In this document: piece after piece, positions 1 to 11,076 of the stretch | How positions within the stretch are numbered: the first letter of the stretch is position 1 | How the letters are laid out: every line of letters starts with the position of its first letter | Assembly (NCBI GenBank): GCA_030512335.1 | Contig: JAULSU010000001.1 | Span: 7,502,001 to 7,566,000, forward strand | From: Immersiella caudata | Lineage: Eukaryota > Ascomycota > Sordariomycetes > Sordariales > Lasiosphaeriaceae | Length of the DNA: 64,000 nt | Direction of reading: 5' to 3' | Program-made: the position numbers and the translations under genes | The notes under the pieces: generated by a model | Databases searched by the model: none | The model's input: only the letters and a program-made list of their open reading frames with translations | What the model was told of the DNA's origin: nothing

Positions 1-1094
1 TCATCGGTTCCCAGGATGTAACCTCTCCCTGTTCACTCGTCGCAGTGGCTGATCACCGCGAGCTGGCGTCGGCGCGGAGTGAAAATCCGACCCGGGGGCG
101 TCGCCTCAGCCTCAGCGCCTTCCGACCGCTCTTTGCTCGTTCGCCTAATCCCTAATTTCCCCGCAGCTTCTCGCCCGACCACGCCCGTTGGTGCGCGAAC
201 CACCGCGGGCGCTCTCTCAACACGCTCTCACCGCAAGTGCACAACACCGCTCTTTCGCCGCGCCGTCTGCAATTCTTGTTGGCGTTGCGTCTCACACTGC
301 CCGGTCCTTTTGCTATCAATTCCTCGGCAGCGGCATGCCACGCTCGCATTGAACGGGGTCCTTTTTGACCCTGGTATCGCACTTGTGCGACGACGGGGGA
401 GCGGGGGAGGGGTAACGAACCAGGTCCTCACCGCGCCCCTCAGTGGCTTGGAGGGCAATTCTCAGTTGGCGTGGTAGGCCTCCCTTCAGCTGCCCAGGGC
501 ATTGCCCTCCCTTCCCCAAGACAGCGCCGCGCTCCCGCCTGCTCTTTGGGTCCTTCCGCCGGCGTGGTGTCCCCCATGAAGATTGATGGCAGCCTTGTCG
601 CGGCCCGGCAGCTGCAGATGGGTGGAAGAATGGATGCGGACAATGCAAGTCAACGCTCTCGTTTTTTTTCTCTACAGGGAAACAAGGGCACACCCCTTGG
701 TTTCTGGCTCTCTTTGCCCGCTTCGATCTTCCCCGAAATCGGGCAGCACCAGCGACGATTTTGCGTGAGTGACCTGGCGGTCATGGTCGCGACCGGGAGG
801 CTGTGTGTGCCTCGTCTTCTGCCTCATTAGTTTGGTCCCCAAGTATGACGACGGAGCTGCCTTCAAGCTCTTCGCAACCCACACACAGGCCTTACCTAAA
901 AACCCTCCTGCTCCGCTCCTTTCCAATCCTGCACTCGACTTCTTGTCGTTGTATGTTTTTGTCTGATCGTCTTGTGTCGAACTCTTTTACTTTTGGTGGC
1001 CCCTCCCTGGCGGGCACAACTATCATCCCACAGCCTTGTCAAGCCCTTCGAGAAACACCACCAGCGGCGAGGCTGGAAAATACCAACCGCGACA
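1..1094. other. Noncoding upstream region and 5' leader
   Basis: No convincing coding sequence. The stretch is rich in pyrimidine tracts (for example a T8 run near 662), as is common in filamentous-fungal promoters and leaders. It probably holds the promoter and long leader of the gene starting at 1095. Open frames on both strands lack splice signals or family resemblance. Confidence 0.6.
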
Positions 1095-2978
1095 ATGGCG
1101 CCCCCGGCGAAGCGCAAGTTTGAATCCGACGATGACACACCAGACTTCGCCGGTTTGCGCGGTACCGTTCGAGGTGACGACGGATCGCGATCCATACCTA
1201 CGCCGGAGACACAAACTTTGTACGACGACTTGCGAATGATCGAAGATGGACTCGACATGGCCGATCGACTCCAGCTTCAGAATGGCCGTGACCACGCTCC
1301 CTATCTCCAGCCTCCACCTCATTCCCCAGCACCCCCAAGTCCCCGATCTCCATCGTGTGCCAGCACAACCCACTCGCTCACGCGCGCTTTCGACGATGTA
1401 GCTATCGAGGAGGAGGAGCCCCAGAACAAGAGGCGCAAGGCGATGCGGCGAGGCCCGCTGGACAATGTAAAGAGGGCAAGGGCTGCACTGATGCGCAAGC
1501 TTGGTGCTTGTGCGGAGTGCAAGGCTCGCAGAGTGGGAGTAAGTCTGCACATGCAGGTTCTTATGCTGAGCTGCCCGCTGACTCTACCCTCAGTGCAATC
1601 ATTTCGACCGGTCACTTTTCGAACAAGCGTACCAGCGACGAAGGCAAAGAGAGTTGGGAGCGTCTGTCAACCCTCCGTCTCGAGGAGTCTCTGCGCCAGT
1701 ACTCCAGCCGAGCTTCAACGACCCGGCGGTAGATGGGATAGGGGGTTGGGATACACGGGACCTTCCATTGCTCTACCCTCCAGGTAGCGGCCAACCGGAT
1801 GCCGCTCAAGTAGAAATCGAAAATCTACTACTAGGTTTCCCCCGGAGCCCGACCGTGCCCGAGGCGCCTGTTTACCTTCCCGCCTCGCGGCCGTTTCCCT
1901 TCATCAATCCCCTGACGCCGGGACTGCTCAGCCCGCGGCCAATGCCTCCTAGCGCCGACATAATTCAGCTGCCGATTGGGAGGAATGTTCGCGACGACGA
2001 ATGGGAGTGCAAACATGGCGACCACAGTCTGGGCCAGATCGAAGTTTGCGGCCGGCGTTTCTACACGCCGAGTGATCTTCGCCAACACTTCGAAGTCGCC
2101 CATGTACCGTATTCTGCCGAACTCGACATGTTCAAATGCACCATGAGGCGGTTTGGCGCCGATGGCGTCAGTCGTGTCTGCGGCGCCTTGTGCGACGATA
2201 ACCAAGCGTCTTGTTTGCAGTGTGAAGGGAAACAGTGGGAGCTATGGCGGTACGCCTTGATCAGCACGGCGCCGAGCTTGACCTCCGGACCCTCGGTTCG
2301 TGTTGGTAGCCAGGATGGGTCAGCGATGAGTGGGTATGGGCTGCCGCAGAACCAACATCCCAATTTCGGCTTTGGGCAAGGCCAGTCCAACCGTCTGGAC
2401 TTTGAGGAGTTCCAAGGGCAGCACATGGGCGGGAGCCAGGCCTGGAGCTTTACCTCGTGTAACGAGAAACCCACCAAGGCATTCAGCGAAACGTGTTTTC
2501 CCTTGTATCTGTCTCCGCAAGGTTGCCAGTTTGGACCAAAGAGTCGCAGTCTTCAGTCACAATATACCGTCAAGGGGCCATGTTTCATCATCTTTTCTGC
2601 GCTTTCGCTCATCGTAATGGATAACTGGCTCACGGCCAGCTTCGACAACCCAGAAGTCGTACTGGATACAGTGCGGAACCACGTCTTTTGGATGTCACTC
2701 GTTTGCGTTTTCATCGGCCTGGCTGGAACGTGGCTGTTGAGACACATATGGCATCGGCTGGATGAAGATATTCGATCGTCGGTTCGTTCTACCTGCTCCT
2801 CTTGACATTAGTCATTAGTCGGGCTGTACTGACTGGTTTGTAGTCCGATCCACTGTGCTTCACCCGCGACGTTTTTGGTATCCCGCAACAGAGGGATATC
2901 GAAGATGCTGGATCATCAAGGGGAGAGGACGAAAGACTTGCTGCGGAGTCTAGTTGTCCGGTAGGGTGGTTACGATAA
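1095..2978 (+). CDS. Half zinc-cluster regulator-like protein with C-terminal hydrophobic segments
   Basis: Three exons: 1095-1538, 1594-2781, 2844-2978, giving 588 residues. Intron 1 (GTAAGT...CCTCAG) joins a cysteine-rich block in frame. Intron 2 (GTTCGT...TTGTAG, with CTGAC) is less certain; without it the protein stops at 2805. Seen: an acidic N-terminus with a KNKRRK-type basic patch, then CAECKARRVGC (C139, C142, C149), the CX2CX6C half of a Zn2Cys6 cluster with no second half. A Cys/His-rich region follows (about 285-360: CKHGDHS, FYTPSDLRQHFEVAH, CLQC) and resembles a degenerate C2H2 finger. Hydrophobic stretches near 478-491 and 511-530 could be membrane segments. Inferred role: DNA- or zinc-binding regulator, possibly membrane tethered. 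The block HxLMRxxxACxxCK is shared with the gene at 4912, so the two are probably related. Confidence 0.72.
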
Positions 2979-4911
2979 ACTGACGAGGCTCTGCGTTACG
3001 ATGGCAAGGAAACTGTCGTGGATGGCGATCTGATCTTGTCTCTTCGGCGGTTGTAGCATGTGTGCGATAGCGGATACTGTAAAGCCCGGTGTCGCCAGTG
3101 GTGGGCCAAAAGCTTGGCCGAAATGCTGTAGAGCTAGGATTAATGAACTCCAGCTTTTCCGCACCACATGTCCTTCTTGAAATATTGGCCCCCGGTAGGC
3201 CTCCTTGAGCTCATCCCCTATTCCCTTGTTGTTGTGATTTTTCATGTGCATCCTGGTGCTCTGAGCGAGAGTGCTTGACGCGGGAGATGCCGCCTCATCC
3301 CAAGTGTGCAGCACGCTATGCAACACCGCCACAGCCCGTCCATTGGTCGGATTGTCGCTTCTGATGGTCGCGATATTTCGATGTGACTGGTGCGTCTGTG
3401 AGCCACATACAGGTAGCTGCAGCTCCCTCCAGCTTTTGGTACGGGCGAGTTGGACGCCCACAATCTACCTAGACGAGAGGAGTCATCTTTGAAACTCCCG
3501 TCCCAGTCATAGGTACCAGAGATGGAGGAGGACGGCAGAGCTGACTCGATTCAACAAGGGCGCATCGATCCCCACTTGGTAGATTGGTCTGTGAAGACGC
3601 GAAGAGTCTAAATCTCGGGGATGGCGCTGATCTATCCCCTCTGCCTCCCTACGAATACAAATCTGATGCTGCACGCCTCTGATGTCGTTTCGCTTTGGTG
3701 ACTCCCTTTCCCCAGCTTTGAAGCCAATTGCCTTCTTCACCCCGCCCCCACGCGGATGGGGCCGAGGCCTCTGACAACCCCTGCGGCAGCAGTCAACCTT
3801 GAAAAACCGCTGGGCAAGCACCTTGTGGGACCTGATTGAGATTGAGGCGGAGGCAGCCGGTGCTGACACCAAGCACGTTGAAATCGAATTGGGAAACGGC
3901 GCTCGAGTGTCGTTTGGGTTCAACGGGGGATGGTTAGCTTCGAAGTCGTCCCTGGATAGCAATCACATAGCTCAACGCGGGAGAAAGGAGTGTATTCATT
4001 TTGAATTGACTCAATTGCGTCCGGAGCTTGAGGGATACGGATGCAACGTTAAGATTCCCTCCTAATGCCGGGCTTGCAAAAAAGCAGCTTTTGACTCATC
4101 GTCAGAAATGCGGAGGGAGCGACTCCACAAGCCCGAGGCCAGCCAATGAGGTTGGCCTTGATGCCAGATACCGACGCTGCTCGGGTTGATTCTGGAGCCC
4201 TTCTTGATTGTCGCAGGGTTGTGGTGGGGACATTGCTCGCCGGTGTTCTGCGCCATGCAGATGATCCCCTCGGTACCTAGTACCGGGCAGGAGGGGTATT
4301 TTGTACGGTCAGGTTTTGGCTTCCTATCAGTTGACAACCTGGTACAAAAATTGGGAACCGAGTTGGGTCCGCAACCATCCCGTGCCCATTGACGCTAGTC
4401 CGAATTCGACTCGCCGAAATGGGGAGGCACAACCTTCGCTGCGCCCTGCCCTCTCCGCCCGGCGCTCTGCACCGCTCGAGTTGATGAAATATCGGTCGTG
4501 ACTCCTTCGGACTCTGACCTGCTCGTTTCCTCTCTTTTCCCTTCCATCCATCTCGCGGAACGAATTCAGACTTGCCACCAGTATTTTTCGGTGAAGACGC
4601 AGCAGCATTGTTCCTCCCCGCGACGGACGACCCGCCGCCCCTGTCCCGGCGCTTACCCCACAACGCAGCTAACTCCGTGCCTTCCGACCATCCCGCCGTG
4701 AAAGCGGGCTGTGAAGCACACACGTGCAATAGCATCATTCCGACAACCCCAGTGGTATCTCCAGCGCTGGGTCGCCAACGCAGTCAACCGCAGGCCAGCC
4801 AGTTTCGAGACGTTCTCGAGAGCTAGGCCTGGCGTAGTCTTGTGACTTGCCGCCCCCGAATCCATCACTTTGTCTTTGTTTACCCCTGACGAACTCGCGC
4901 TACTGGCCACC
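2979..4911. other. Intergenic region with one gene-like open frame lacking a start
   Basis: No complete gene seen. A plus-strand frame from about 3790 to 4065 is open and reads like protein (a hydrophilic stretch around WDLIEIEAEAAG) but has no ATG and no clear upstream exon. It may be a gene relic. The last 400 bases are CT-rich, as expected of the promoter and leader of the gene at 4912. Confidence 0.45.
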
Positions 4912-7332
4912 ATGTCCGGCTTTTCCGTTTTTCAGCCGGTCCTCGGGGACGCCCTGCAGTGGCTCCCCGCCCTCGGCACCGTCGAGCTCGATGAGATGAT
5001 CCACGCGACCATCCCGGGCCCGTCTTCCATCGCCGACAAGCGCGCTCACATTGCTATGGACTTCTTCGAATACTCTCAGCAGACCGGCAAGAACTTCAAG
5101 TTCTACTCGGCCCCTGCATCTTTCGCCTCGACCACTGCCGCCTCTCCTGCCAGCTCTGCCGCTGTCTACGACTCCGGCTATGGCTCCAACTTCAACGCTT
5201 CCCCCGTCGTCTCTGACATGAGCGCATGGACGCCGTCTACCACCGCCTATACGCCCTCCGTTTCCGCAGAGGAGACCAGGGCCAAGCCTCAGTCTGCTTC
5301 CAGGAAATCTACTGCCTCGAGCTCCAAGCAGGCTGACTTCTCGAACCACCCTGGCATGCGCATTATGACCAAGGACGGCCGAGATGTTACCAACTCTGCT
5401 TCCCGCGGATGCAAGACCAAGGAGCAGCGAGACCATGCGCACCTCATGCGCATCATTAAGGCTTGCGACGCCTGCAAACGGAAGAAGATCCGCTGCGATC
5501 CCAGCCATAAGAAGCGCACTGCTTCTACCTCTTCTCAAGAGGTCAAGCCCGCGAAGAAGGCAAAGAAGGCTTCCCCGCCATCAGCTCCAGCATGGGACAT
5601 GCACGATTTCCCCGCTCCCAGCACATCTGGCACACCAGAGGGGCCATCCTCCTCTCCATTCGAATATTCCGACGAGGAGCTTTGGAGCCAGTTTGTGATG
5701 TTCCCTCAGGAGCCGACGCTCGCTACCGACTTCAATCCTGACGACTACGACTTCTCCGACAGCTTCGACTTCTCCGTGCCGGACTTCACTCCAAGCTCCA
5801 GCACCTCGTCTTCTTCTCCGCCACAGTGGTTCGCGCCGTTCACGCCCGTACCAGCTGGCCCGTCACCGCCGGTTGCCACCTCTGAGACTTTCCCGGACAC
5901 ATCACCACAAGATCTCAACCTTCCTTATCTCAACCCGGGCTCGCATGGCTCCGACTATGTTGACTTCAACCTCTACTCGCCACCTGCCGACTTCTTCTTG
6001 GACGAGGAGCCAGTTGCTGCCAAGAAGGCGCTAGCATCTGGCGCTCGCCGACAACAATCTCCTCAGCCCAGCCTCGAGAGCCAAGGCACCCTTCGTCAAC
6101 AACCTACCGAGAGCATTGTGGTGGCTCACAGTGGCCAGTACTATTCCAGTCCGTCGCCATTCCAGAGCGACGCCTTCCATAGCGATGGGCAGCAATCAGG
6201 CGTCAGACGCCTTGACGAGTATCGATACGCCGCCACGGTGATGTCATCATCCTCAGACAGGCAACATAGCCAGGCTCGAGGAGATCCCATTATCCAAGGG
6301 CTGGATTCCAGCGGTGGGCTTCAATCCATCCCACGACACAGTAGGCTCGCGAACCAGAGCTCACCAACAAGCTCGTCAGCACAACGCTGCAGCGACGGTC
6401 GCAATGTCGGATCACAACAATTAGATCCAGCCCCCACCACCCGTTCACCCCAGCCGTCGATCCGCCCCGAGGTCAAGACATCCGCACCTCCTGGTGTTAC
6501 ACAGAACCCTGGCGCTGATCGACCAGCTGATTACCATGATCCTGAGATCTCACCAACGAGCTTCGCTAGAGATGGACGGGTTTCCGTCACTTGCAGTCGT
6601 GCCACACGTGGCAGACCACTCTCGACTGGCCAACAACTACAGACTGTGTCGACTCATGCTATTGCGACGATCCAACCATCGCTCACTCGACCTCATGAGT
6701 CCACCGTTTCAGGCCTCGCCGAGCGTTCGAGCGTGAGCATCTCACCGAGCGTGACCGTTCCTGGGGAATATTGTCGCACAATGTCGGCATCGCTGCTGAC
6801 TGCACCGTTCTATCTGGAATCTTCTTCCACTCCAGGTAGCCGTGCTGCAGCTGGCACTTCCTCGGGTGACACGAGTCACGCACTCACTGCAGTACTGACA
6901 ACGGTACTGCTCACAACCCTGCCGATGCGGCGCCTTGTTGATGGAGAATCGGCGAAGAACGGGCAACCGTTGTCGTCACATTCGCTCTTCCAACTTGCCG
7001 TATTCGGTCTTATCTCATCTCTGCTGGTGTCTGCCTTGCAGAACAAATTCCTGGGCACCCAGGCTGATCTTCAGGTCTGCCTCAACGTCCTCATCATTAC
7101 GAGCCTATCCTTTGCCTCGGTGTATCAACGATATACCAGGTCTTCGGCAACGATGTCGCCGTGTTCTCGCGCGGCATCGCTGCCGGTGCCAATGCCGACG
7201 AGCACCATCGACAACGTCAAGACCAAGATTCATGGCCTCGGCCAAATGGTCGACGGACTTCGATGTGCCGTGTCGCAGCGACTACGGGCAGTTCTTCCCC
7301 GGTCACGCTCTTTGAGTTTGATACGGTTCTAG
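4912..7332 (+). CDS. Half zinc-cluster protein, single exon, with C-terminal hydrophobic segments
   Basis: One uninterrupted frame of 806 residues. The ATG at 4912 was chosen because its context (GGCCACCATGT) is near-ideal and no upstream in-frame ATG exists. Residues 1-65 are ordered and begin MSGFSVFQPV. A serine/alanine-rich linker follows. Then comes the conserved block around 168-205, with CDACKRKKIRC (C185, C188, C195) and a basic tail HKKR. This is again CX2CX6C without the second Zn2Cys6 half. Residues 210-650 are low complexity (S, P, Q, with acidic patches at 270-300). Hydrophobic stretches lie near 657-673, 690-710 and 723-739. The fungal families that carry this block are, as far as I recall, uncharacterised, so a transcription-regulator role is inference. 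The neighbouring gene at 1095 has the same block and the same arrangement. Confidence 0.85.
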   Translation: MSGFSVFQPVLGDALQWLPALGTVELDEMIHATIPGPSSIADKRAHIAMDFFEYSQQTGKNFKFYSAPASFASTTAASPASSAAVYDSGYGSNFNASPVVSDMSAWTPSTTAYTPSVSAEETRAKPQSASRKSTASSSKQADFSNHPGMRIMTKDGRDVTNSASRGCKTKEQRDHAHLMRIIKACDACKRKKIRCDPSHKKRTASTSSQEVKPAKKAKKASPPSAPAWDMHDFPAPSTSGTPEGPSSSPFEYSDEELWSQFVMFPQEPTLATDFNPDDYDFSDSFDFSVPDFTPSSSTSSSSPPQWFAPFTPVPAGPSPPVATSETFPDTSPQDLNLPYLNPGSHGSDYVDFNLYSPPADFFLDEEPVAAKKALASGARRQQSPQPSLESQGTLRQQPTESIVVAHSGQYYSSPSPFQSDAFHSDGQQSGVRRLDEYRYAATVMSSSSDRQHSQARGDPIIQGLDSSGGLQSIPRHSRLANQSSPTSSSAQRCSDGRNVGSQQLDPAPTTRSPQPSIRPEVKTSAPPGVTQNPGADRPADYHDPEISPTSFARDGRVSVTCSRATRGRPLSTGQQLQTVSTHAIATIQPSLTRPHESTVSGLAERSSVSISPSVTVPGEYCRTMSASLLTAPFYLESSSTPGSRAAAGTSSGDTSHALTAVLTTVLLTTLPMRRLVDGESAKNGQPLSSHSLFQLAVFGLISSLLVSALQNKFLGTQADLQVCLNVLIITSLSFASVYQRYTRSSATMSPCSRAASLPVPMPTSTIDNVKTKIHGLGQMVDGLRCAVSQRLRAVLPRSRSLSLIRF

Positions 7333-8352
7333 GAATGCTTGCGCAGATTGTCGGCAACGACGTCTGGGCACGCATCCGCTGCGCTTCTCGGTGTGGTTTT
7401 GGTTTTAGGCAAGCTTGTTTTGGTTATGATGATACCCCAGGTTTTTGGTGATGAGATATGTGGTTGTCCTCTTCCTTTTGTTGTACTATACTTATCTCCC
7501 TGCTGCCAATGGTGGTGGTCAGGGGCTTGTTTGGTGGTGCTGTGGGCGGGGGAGGACAACCTGCTCGACGGCTGGAAGGACCTGAGGTCCCTTGACGGCG
7601 CCGCTTGTGGCTCTAGATAGCAGTGCTGCCCGAGAGGGCTCTTGACAATAAACAGGTCTTTGCGGACCGCCGTAAATTTAATCCGGCCACCGCGTGATGT
7701 CGTCTGTTTGTCCTCACTCATTTGATAAACTGGTATGCGATAAAACGATCTTCCCCACGTTCCCCGTTGAGCTTCTCCTAGACGGGTGGGGACGGTGCGG
7801 AGAAAGGTGGGTCTCATGCGTCAATCGGGGCAAGATTATTTTTCTTTTCTCTTTGCGGTGGGCCACCGCATGTCGAACGTGGTGCAGGTGCGACGATAGA
7901 CTCAACCTTTTGTCCATTCGAACAAGTCCACTGGAGAGGCCTCAGCTGATATGCTTTCTCTTCTTCAATGAGGCTCCCCGAGGCTCCGCGATTCCAGACG
8001 ATACTGGTCATCCCATCCTTTTGAGCGTGTTCGATGCCACACGGCCGGCACATCCATCACCATCGTTGCAGTGTGAAACAGGCAAGTGCGTCTCAGTCGG
8101 TCAGCATCGGCCTGTCTGGTTGGGCCCGAAGGAAGTCCCCTCTTCTTAGATACCTTGCTGAGAGCCGGGCTTGTTTCTTCTGTCAAAGCCCTTTGCGGGG
8201 GCTGACTCTGCCTTAGTTCGGAGTTCTTTCCTGCTTCTTGATCATCGTTTGCGTCGTTTAGGGGTTGAAGCCTCAGTCGTGACTGCAGTGTGGTCGGGGC
8301 GTGGAGAGCAGAGGGCGTTGGCAGAGCTGGGTGGTTCTTTCTCCGCGAAAAC
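7333..8352. other. Intergenic region, 3' end and promoter
   Basis: No gene seen. The first part should hold the 3' untranslated region of the 4912 gene, and the end the promoter and leader of tad2. T-rich and CT-rich stretches occur (7850-7960, 8160-8260). Open frames here have no introns, start context or recognisable motifs. Confidence 0.6.
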
Positions 8353-10569
8353 ATGGCTGTCGCTCCTTCAACACCCGTCTCGGCCGCTGGTCGTCGCGTG
8401 CTAGCCTTCTTCAGATCTGTCTTCGCCCTGGTTGTGGATGCCATCCGGCGCGTCTTCCGCAGAGCGCTGCACTTCTTTCCTTCCTACTTCCTCAACCCCT
8501 CATCACCACCAACAAACGGACAACGTGAACAAACGGATCTCTGCTCTCCCACCAATTCTTCTGCTCCCCAGAACCCGGCTGCCAGCTCCGAGCGCCGTGC
8601 CGACGCTCGTGTCAGTCCCGCCGACGCCCCGACCGACGCCCAAGAAAATACTACCATGCCTGCTACCTCATCCTCGTCTGCTGCGCCCGGTGCGCCAGCG
8701 ACAAGGTCGCTGCCCCAAAAGGTGCCGGTCCCGAAGATCACTCCCGCTTTGCCGCTTGTTCCACTTCAACCCAAGAGGGAGAATGTCGCCCTGAAGCCCG
8801 CCGGCCCCACGCCTCCTGTTGCTACCACTTCTGCTGCCCCGCCTGCTACAGATGCAGACCCGACCCTCGCTCAGATCACCAGCCGCCTGACACGCCTACG
8901 TATGGACGGCGGAGTGGACAGCGAAACTTCATCGCCGTCTCTCCAGCCTCAGCGCCTCAACGAAAATGGCAATCCGAAGGAGAATATCCCGAGGCTCTCC
9001 ACTCCGTCCCCAGCCATTATTTCGGATCCTGTTGGAGCTGCTATGCTAGCGGAGCTTCTGAACAGCGCCCCGAGGGAGGTTGTCCGCGCGCCGGCGGTCC
9101 CAATGCACCACGGTGTCTCTCAGACTAGTAAGCTGAAGGATACAGCCATGATCGCCGTTGGCGAGGACAACGTGGAGATTCAAGCGCGGACAGAGACTCC
9201 CGAGGAGGCTGCGGAGCGACTCAGGCATGGCACGTTTATGCGAGAGGCTCTAGATATGGTAAGCACTGCTTCTCTATCTTCTTTTCTCGGCCCCAGCACC
9301 AACCTTCAGCCCTGTCTTGTTCAGCGCCTGTTTGGACGCGGAATGGTCCTCTCATCCGGATCAAGACCCCTCACTAGGGACCTGTTTCACGGATGACGCT
9401 GTGCTACTGATACGTCACCTAGCGGCCCGCAGCTTTGCAAGCTTAGCTATCCATATTGCCTCCCACGTTGCCTGCTGAACTCTTACTAACGCTTCTGGTT
9501 AGGCTAGACTGGCTCTCAAAACAAACGAGACACCCGTTGGGTGCGTACTTGTGTATAACGATCGGGTAATCGCCAAGGGAATGAATGCAACAAACGTCAG
9601 CAGGAACGGCACGCGACATGCCGAACTCATGGCTATTTGCGCCTTGCTCTCCTACTCTCCTGCCTCCGACACCGAGCCATCCAGGAACAGCCCCCCAGTC
9701 AAGTCCCTGGCTGTGAGCATGCCATTGGGTGTGAAGACCAACGAGGCTCAAATGCCTCGCGCTGAAACTAGCGCCTGGGGTGACGTCGAACCTCGAGATG
9801 GCCATCTTTACCCTTACGGACAAAAGCTCCACCCCTCGCCGCGAGTCAACAAATCGATTATCACCGAGTGCATCTTGTATGTTACAGTCGAGCCTTGCGT
9901 CATGTGCGCTTCCCTACTCCGACAACTCGGCATCAAGAAGGTGTACTTTGGTGCAGTCAACGACAAGTTTGGAGGAACCGGCGGCGTATTCCGCATCCAC
10001 CAGAACTCACCGTACAAGGCCCTAGCACCTCCTCCATTGCCCACGTCCCAGGAAGGCAAGGGCGTAGCGAAGCTGGTAGTGGAACAACGGTCCGTCTCTC
10101 CCAATGCCCCTGCGCCGAACGAACAGGCAGCTGGTGGCGACGCGGGCGAGGTTGGTTGTGCCCCGGCCGAAACTCCGCTGCGAGGAGACGGTGGCAATGT
10201 GGAGCGCGGGTATGAAGCCGAAGGCGGTTGGGGACGCGACGAAGCCGTCACTCTGTTGCGTCAATTCTACGTTCAGGAAAACGGAAGAGGTAAGATGTCT
10301 GCTACTCGGATTGCTGTTTCCTACTGATCTGTCATCCAGCGCCCGTTCCGAGGAAGAAAGAGGGCCGTGCCGCCCGATTGGCGATGATGATGCAGCGAGA
10401 CGGCCATGCTGGCGGTCCGATGATCGATCCCTCAGTGGCTGAAAACGCTCAGGAGAATAGCGAGTCCGACACCCCCCCGGAGAACAGCCCGACTGCTGAA
10501 GCGTCTGAGATGGCCGCGGCCCAGAAAGGAGAGGCACCACTGGGCTCCGAGGCATTCTATATTTCATAA
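8353..10569 (+). CDS. tad2: tRNA-specific adenosine-34 deaminase catalytic subunit Tad2, with long N-terminal extension
   Basis: Three exons: 8353-9258, 9503-10289, 10340-10569, giving 640 residues. The enzyme converts wobble adenosine-34 to inosine in cytosolic tRNAs and in yeast works as a Tad2-Tad3 heterodimer. Seen: the deaminase core starts at FMREALDM|ARLALKTNETPVG across intron 1. The zinc ligand and proton shuttle are in HAE (H341, E343), followed by an insert of about 80 residues and the second zinc motif EPCVMC (C434, C437). The family hallmark GAVNDKFGGTGGV is present, and the tail RAPVPRKK crosses intron 2. Residues 1-290 are unusual: a basic, amphipathic N-terminus (VLAFFRSVFALVVDAIRRVF) and then Pro/Ser/Ala-rich disorder. 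Yeast Tad2 is far shorter. Intron 1 (244 nt) is long for this window, with branch CTAAC just before the acceptor. An internal start downstream cannot be excluded. Confidence 0.9.
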
Positions 10570-11076
10570 TGGCAAGGGATGGTATCTCGATTCCTCGATT
10601 ACGGGACCGACCTTTCACCCACAATCGTCTTTGACGGCATATATGACATACCAAGTCATGCAAGTAGACTTGCCGCCACGATTCCAGCTCTCGATATGCC
10701 TACAAAGCTCGCTATGGCCATATGCACGACGGGTTATGCCATTAGCCCGAAGTATGTCTTTCGCTGTATCGCATAATCGCGGACATGCTGACTGTAGTCT
10801 AGTTTGTATAAGACGAGGATTGCTGTCTGCAATACAACTAGAAAGGCCAATTGCATTGGGTAGTATTTGGCGTATAGGTTGAGCTAGGTTGGATGCGACA
10901 GACGCGATCGTATCCATCGCATCGACAAGAGACCTTGTTCAAATGTTAGCCAGCACGTGCGAAAGACTCATAGCATGCGAAATCTTGTATTATACTGTTT
11001 GCTGCTCATAGAGGTTTGCCTCACGGCTCATAGCCAGCCAATTGGCATTCCGGCTTCGGGATAGAGAGTGAAGTGG
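10570..11076. other. Convergent 3' intergenic region
   Basis: Lies between the 3' ends of tad2 (+) and the GFA-domain gene (-). Nothing recognisable; it presumably holds both 3' untranslated regions. Confidence 0.6.
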
